A stretch of DNA of 64,000 bases from Bythopirellula polymerisocia (GTDB taxonomy: Bacteria > Planctomycetota > Planctomycetia > Pirellulales > Lacipirellulaceae), in assembly GCF_007860015.1 (NCBI RefSeq), contig NZ_SJPS01000001.1, positions 558,001 through 622,000 of the forward strand, given 5' to 3'. Below, in pieces: positions 61,671 through 64,000 of the stretch (position 1 is its first letter; each line of letters opens with the position of its first letter). The position numbers and the translations under genes were made by a program. The notes beneath the pieces are model-generated. The model did not search any database and had not been told where the DNA came from. It saw only the letters and a list, made by a program, of their open reading frames with translations.

Positions 61671-61718
61671 TGTCGAGAAAGGCATGAAAAACGCTATAAT
61701 TTTTCGGTGACAGTCACC
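61671..61718 (+). promoter_or_regulatory. Promoter and palindromic operator of the aldolase gene
   Basis: A perfect -10 box, TATAAT (61695-61700), with a weak -35-like TGTCGA (61671-61676, 18-base spacer). Directly after it, bases 61706-61718 form a perfect 13-base palindrome, GGTGAC-A-GTCACC, covering the expected transcription start. This arrangement suggests repression by a dimeric regulator. Confidence 0.5.
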
Positions 61719-61764
61719 TAGAGTGATAACCATCCTCCCCAAAAGATACTGAGGTAGTAATTCC

Positions 61765-62814
61765 ATGAAAAATCTAGCCGAACTGCTCGGCTCTGAAGCC
61801 GATGCCTTGCTGAGTCACCGTTGCCAAACGATTTCCCAGGAGGCGCTCCATTTGCCAGGCCCAGACATCGTCGACCGGATTTATTCAGCCAGCGATAGAA
61901 ATGTACGCGTTTTAGGGAATCTCCAGAGATTGATAGGCAATGGCCGCCTGGGCGGAACGGGGTATCTCTCGATCCTGCCGGTCGACCAGGGAATCGAGCA
62001 TTCGGCCGGGGCCTCCTTCGCGCCCAATCCTATCTATTTCGATCCGGAAAACATTGTCCGGCTGGCGATCGAAGGAGGCTGCAACGCGGTTGCCTCGACG
62101 TATGGCGTCCTGGGAATCGTCGCGCGCAAATATGCCCACAAGATCCCCTTCATCGTCAAGATCAACCACAACGAGTTCCTAACCTATCCCAACAAGTTTG
62201 ACCAAATTATGTTCGGCACGGTTGAACAGGCCTACGACATGGGCGCTGCTGCCGTCGGAGCCACCATTTACTTTGGTTCCGCCGAGTCAGCGCGGCAGAT
62301 TGTCGAAGTTGCGGAGGCATTCCAGCGGGCGCACGAACTCGGCTTGGCAACGATCCTGTGGTGTTACTTGCGCAATTCTGAATTCAAGAAGGACAAAGAC
62401 TACCACGTATCGGCTGACCTCACCGGCCAAGCCAATCACTTAGGAGTCACCATCCAGGCAGACATCATCAAGCAAAAGCTGCCCGAGAATAACGGTGGGT
62501 ACAACGCCCTCAAGTTCGGGAAGACGTCTCCCAAGGTTTACGATGAATTGACCACCGATCATCCCATTGATCTGTGCCGCTACCAGGTGGCCAACTGCTA
62601 CATGGGGAGATGCGGCTTGATCAATTCAGGAGGAGCCTCCAGTGGCAGTGGCGATCTGGCCGAGGCAGTCCGCACGGCAGTCATCAACAAGCGCGCCGGA
62701 GGCATGGGTCTCATTAGTGGCCGCAAGGCGTTCCAACGACCCATGGCCGAAGGCGTGCAATTGCTCAACTCGATTCAGGATGTTTATCTCGATGCAAAGG
62801 TGACGGTCGCGTAA
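61765..62814 (+). CDS. Class I fructose-bisphosphate aldolase (FbaB/DhnA type)
   Basis: A 349-residue aldolase of the archaeal-type class I (DhnA) family, cleaving fructose 1,6-bisphosphate by a Schiff base. Seen: [51 protein letters not shown] and the C-terminal [52 protein letters not shown] lies about ten bases before the ATG. It is divergent from nifJ, so both are central-carbon genes sharing one intergenic region. Confidence 0.93.
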   Translation: MKNLAELLGSEADALLSHRCQTISQEALHLPGPDIVDRIYSASDRNVRVLGNLQRLIGNGRLGGTGYLSILPVDQGIEHSAGASFAPNPIYFDPENIVRLAIEGGCNAVASTYGVLGIVARKYAHKIPFIVKINHNEFLTYPNKFDQIMFGTVEQAYDMGAAAVGATIYFGSAESARQIVEVAEAFQRAHELGLATILWCYLRNSEFKKDKDYHVSADLTGQANHLGVTIQADIIKQKLPENNGGYNALKFGKTSPKVYDELTTDHPIDLCRYQVANCYMGRCGLINSGGASSGSGDLAEAVRTAVINKRAGGMGLISGRKAFQRPMAEGVQLLNSIQDVYLDAKVTVA

Positions 62815-62820
62815 TTCCCT

Positions 62821-62915
62821 TCAGCCACGAAGTGGCGCCAGTCAATAGCCAGGGTGCGTGAGCCCCTGGAAGGAATGAAAAACGAATACACAGCCTCGAA
62901 GAGGCGACAGAAGGG
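62821..62915. repeat. REP-like cluster of small hairpins
   Basis: Three hairpins follow each other: GCCAC-GAA-GTGGC (62824-62836), CCAGG...CCTGG (62849-62869) and GCCTC-GAA-GAGGC (62893-62905). The repeated GAA loops with changing stem arms are the style of short interspersed palindromic elements seen in planctomycete genomes (from memory). It lies between the convergent aldolase and PEP-CTERM genes. The rest of 62916-63072 shows nothing recognisable. Confidence 0.6.
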
Positions 62916-63072
62916 TCGACTCAAGAACTACTGCGGTAGCTTGATCAACTCCTTCTATCGGGCGGCATGACTTAGCTCGGTCTTTCATGGGCAACTTCAG
63001 CGCGCTGTGTCAAGAAAAATATCGCCCACGCGCCAGTTCCAAAAAACGGTTGGCTTTAGAGAGTATCACGCA

Positions 63073-64000
63073 TCAATGAGTATTTGAGACGTGCTTGGCT
63101 CTTCGTCGCCATCTGCCAAGAACGCAGACCTGCGCCGCGATCGACAGCAGCAACCATGTTGCCGGCTCTGGCACGGCAGTGGTGGAAGCAAGTGTGGAAG
63201 CCTTTAGCACTGGGTCAAGGATCAGCAACATGCTTTTAGATACGCCGTCAATTGTTCTGCTTCCTTGGGCGATGATTGTGGGCCAGCCATTGTCACGGCG
63301 ATCCGTCAACTCCATTGCACTTTCAAAGTGTGCACCATCGAGACTCGCTACATCAATTAAATCTGCAATATTCAGAAGACCATTCCCTTCGCTCCAATCA
63401 CCGTTCAGCAGAGTATCATAGTTCAGTAGGGCATCCCCGTCATTGTTTATAAACGCAGTTAACCAGTCAGATGCATTCGCATCGTCTGCGCCCACTGGAA
63501 GGTATTCAGACGTTCCAGCCGCCCAACTCGCGGCGAATCTCCTTGCATTAGACTTTTTGCCCCTCGTTTGTGTTCTTAGGATTCCAATTGCGGTGATATC
63601 GCCTTTGTCATTCATATCGATGGGGCCTACATCCCCAATTTGATACTCGGAGCCGAATGAATTAATGTATGGCTCTGCAAATTCAAAGTTAGTGTGATCA
63701 AAATTCATCCGAAATAGTTTTTGTTCGCCAGATACTGAGTTAACAATACGTCCTGCTATTATTGCGGGATCAGATCCGATGCTATCCGAAAGCTGCAGGG
63801 CATCGAAGTCCTGAACCTCCCACCCTGAGGGAAATTGAACCTTTTGAATAGTTGCGGGCGAGTTCCAGTTTCCTATGAGAAGACTCTTTTCGACGATGCC
63901 ACTAACGGTCTTCTCTGATGAGATAAGGATGTCCAGGCTATTATTAATTCGTAGTGCACTCTCCTTATCTGCGTTCGTATCGAAGGGTCCAAGGACCGAT
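63073..64000 (-). CDS. PEP-CTERM protein, C-terminal part (partial)
   Basis: The frame remains open from the stop at 63073 to the window end, giving at least 308 residues; the N-terminus lies outside. The visible part contains SLLIGNWNSPATIQKVQFPSGWEVQDFDALQLSDSIGSD and DVGPIDMNDKGDITAIG, resembling the repeated NxxG units of exported planctomycete proteins. A domain LTAFINNDGDALLNYDTLLNGD follows, and the tail is a PEP-CTERM signal (VPEPATWLLLSIAAQVCVLGRWRRR). The Met at 63708 is internal. Confidence 0.82.
   Translation of the reverse strand, partial: SVLGPFDTNADKESALRINNSLDILISSEKTVSGIVEKSLLIGNWNSPATIQKVQFPSGWEVQDFDALQLSDSIGSDPAIIAGRIVNSVSGEQKLFRMNFDHTNFEFAEPYINSFGSEYQIGDVGPIDMNDKGDITAIGILRTQTRGKKSNARRFAASWAAGTSEYLPVGADDANASDWLTAFINNDGDALLNYDTLLNGDWSEGNGLLNIADLIDVASLDGAHFESAMELTDRRDNGWPTIIAQGSRTIDGVSKSMLLILDPVLKASTLASTTAVPEPATWLLLSIAAQVCVLGRWRRRAKHVSNTH

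Noticed and set aside
1-64000. tRNA, rRNA genes and CRISPR arrays
   Set aside because: I looked through the gaps between genes and saw no cloverleaf-like, rRNA-like or regularly spaced repeat sequences; a tRNAscan or CRISPR search would be decisive.

Overview
The window comes from a planctomycete, most likely of the Pirellulales group. The evidence is taxonomic by gene content: two DUF1559 proteins with prepilin-type N-terminal signals, two PEP-CTERM proteins, a DUF1570 protein, a DUF1080 protein, the small basic protein family shared by Planctomycetes, Verrucomicrobia and Chlamydiae, and an H4MPT-type C1 module (fae, mtdB). The DNA is moderately GC-rich and mostly coding. I saw no rRNA, tRNA or CRISPR array.

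Layout. 1-11.3 kb: a HAD phosphatase tail; a reverse-strand group (DUF1559, small protein, MFS exporter); a Ser/Thr kinase behind a dispersed inverted repeat; an IS1-like transposase remnant; a PEP-CTERM protein; a frameshifted dockerin/PEP-CTERM remnant; the small basic protein; ilvB; and an AbrB/PIN toxin-antitoxin pair whose promoter overlaps its likely operator. 11.3-30 kb: housekeeping genes (mfd, a PpiC isomerase, citrate synthase, the fae-mtdB C1 module, an orphan FliN-like protein, nadA, prfB with a programmed +1 frameshift, mnmA) mixed with lineage-specific secreted proteins. 30-39.5 kb: an envelope block of DUF502, DUF3611, YihY and exported carbonic anhydrase, then an RND pump with its adaptor and a porin. 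39.6-48.3 kb: an amino-acid and peptide cluster (SLC13 carrier, two AbgT transporters, PepT-like peptidase, glutaminase, ThrE exporter).

48.5-61.8 kb is the most interesting part. A sigma-54 activator with an N-terminal globin-sensor domain (50066-51544) lies divergently from a BON-CBS-Usp operon. Next to it is a reverse-strand series running from pyruvate:ferredoxin oxidoreductase through a DHOD-like protein, two CBS proteins, a cyclic-nucleotide-binding-type protein and a membrane pyrophosphatase to an unknown 254-residue protein. Both reverse-strand units have a sigma-54-like -24/-12 promoter, and both have the same roughly 26-base element upstream of it. I infer a haem-gas-sensing, sigma-54-driven low-oxygen or energy-stress regulon, comparable in logic but not in regulator type to the DosR regulon of mycobacteria. 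A class I aldolase is divergent from the large operon, and the window ends inside a PEP-CTERM gene.

All calls come from reading translations and motifs by eye. No alignment or database search was run, and membrane-segment counts and start choices are estimates.
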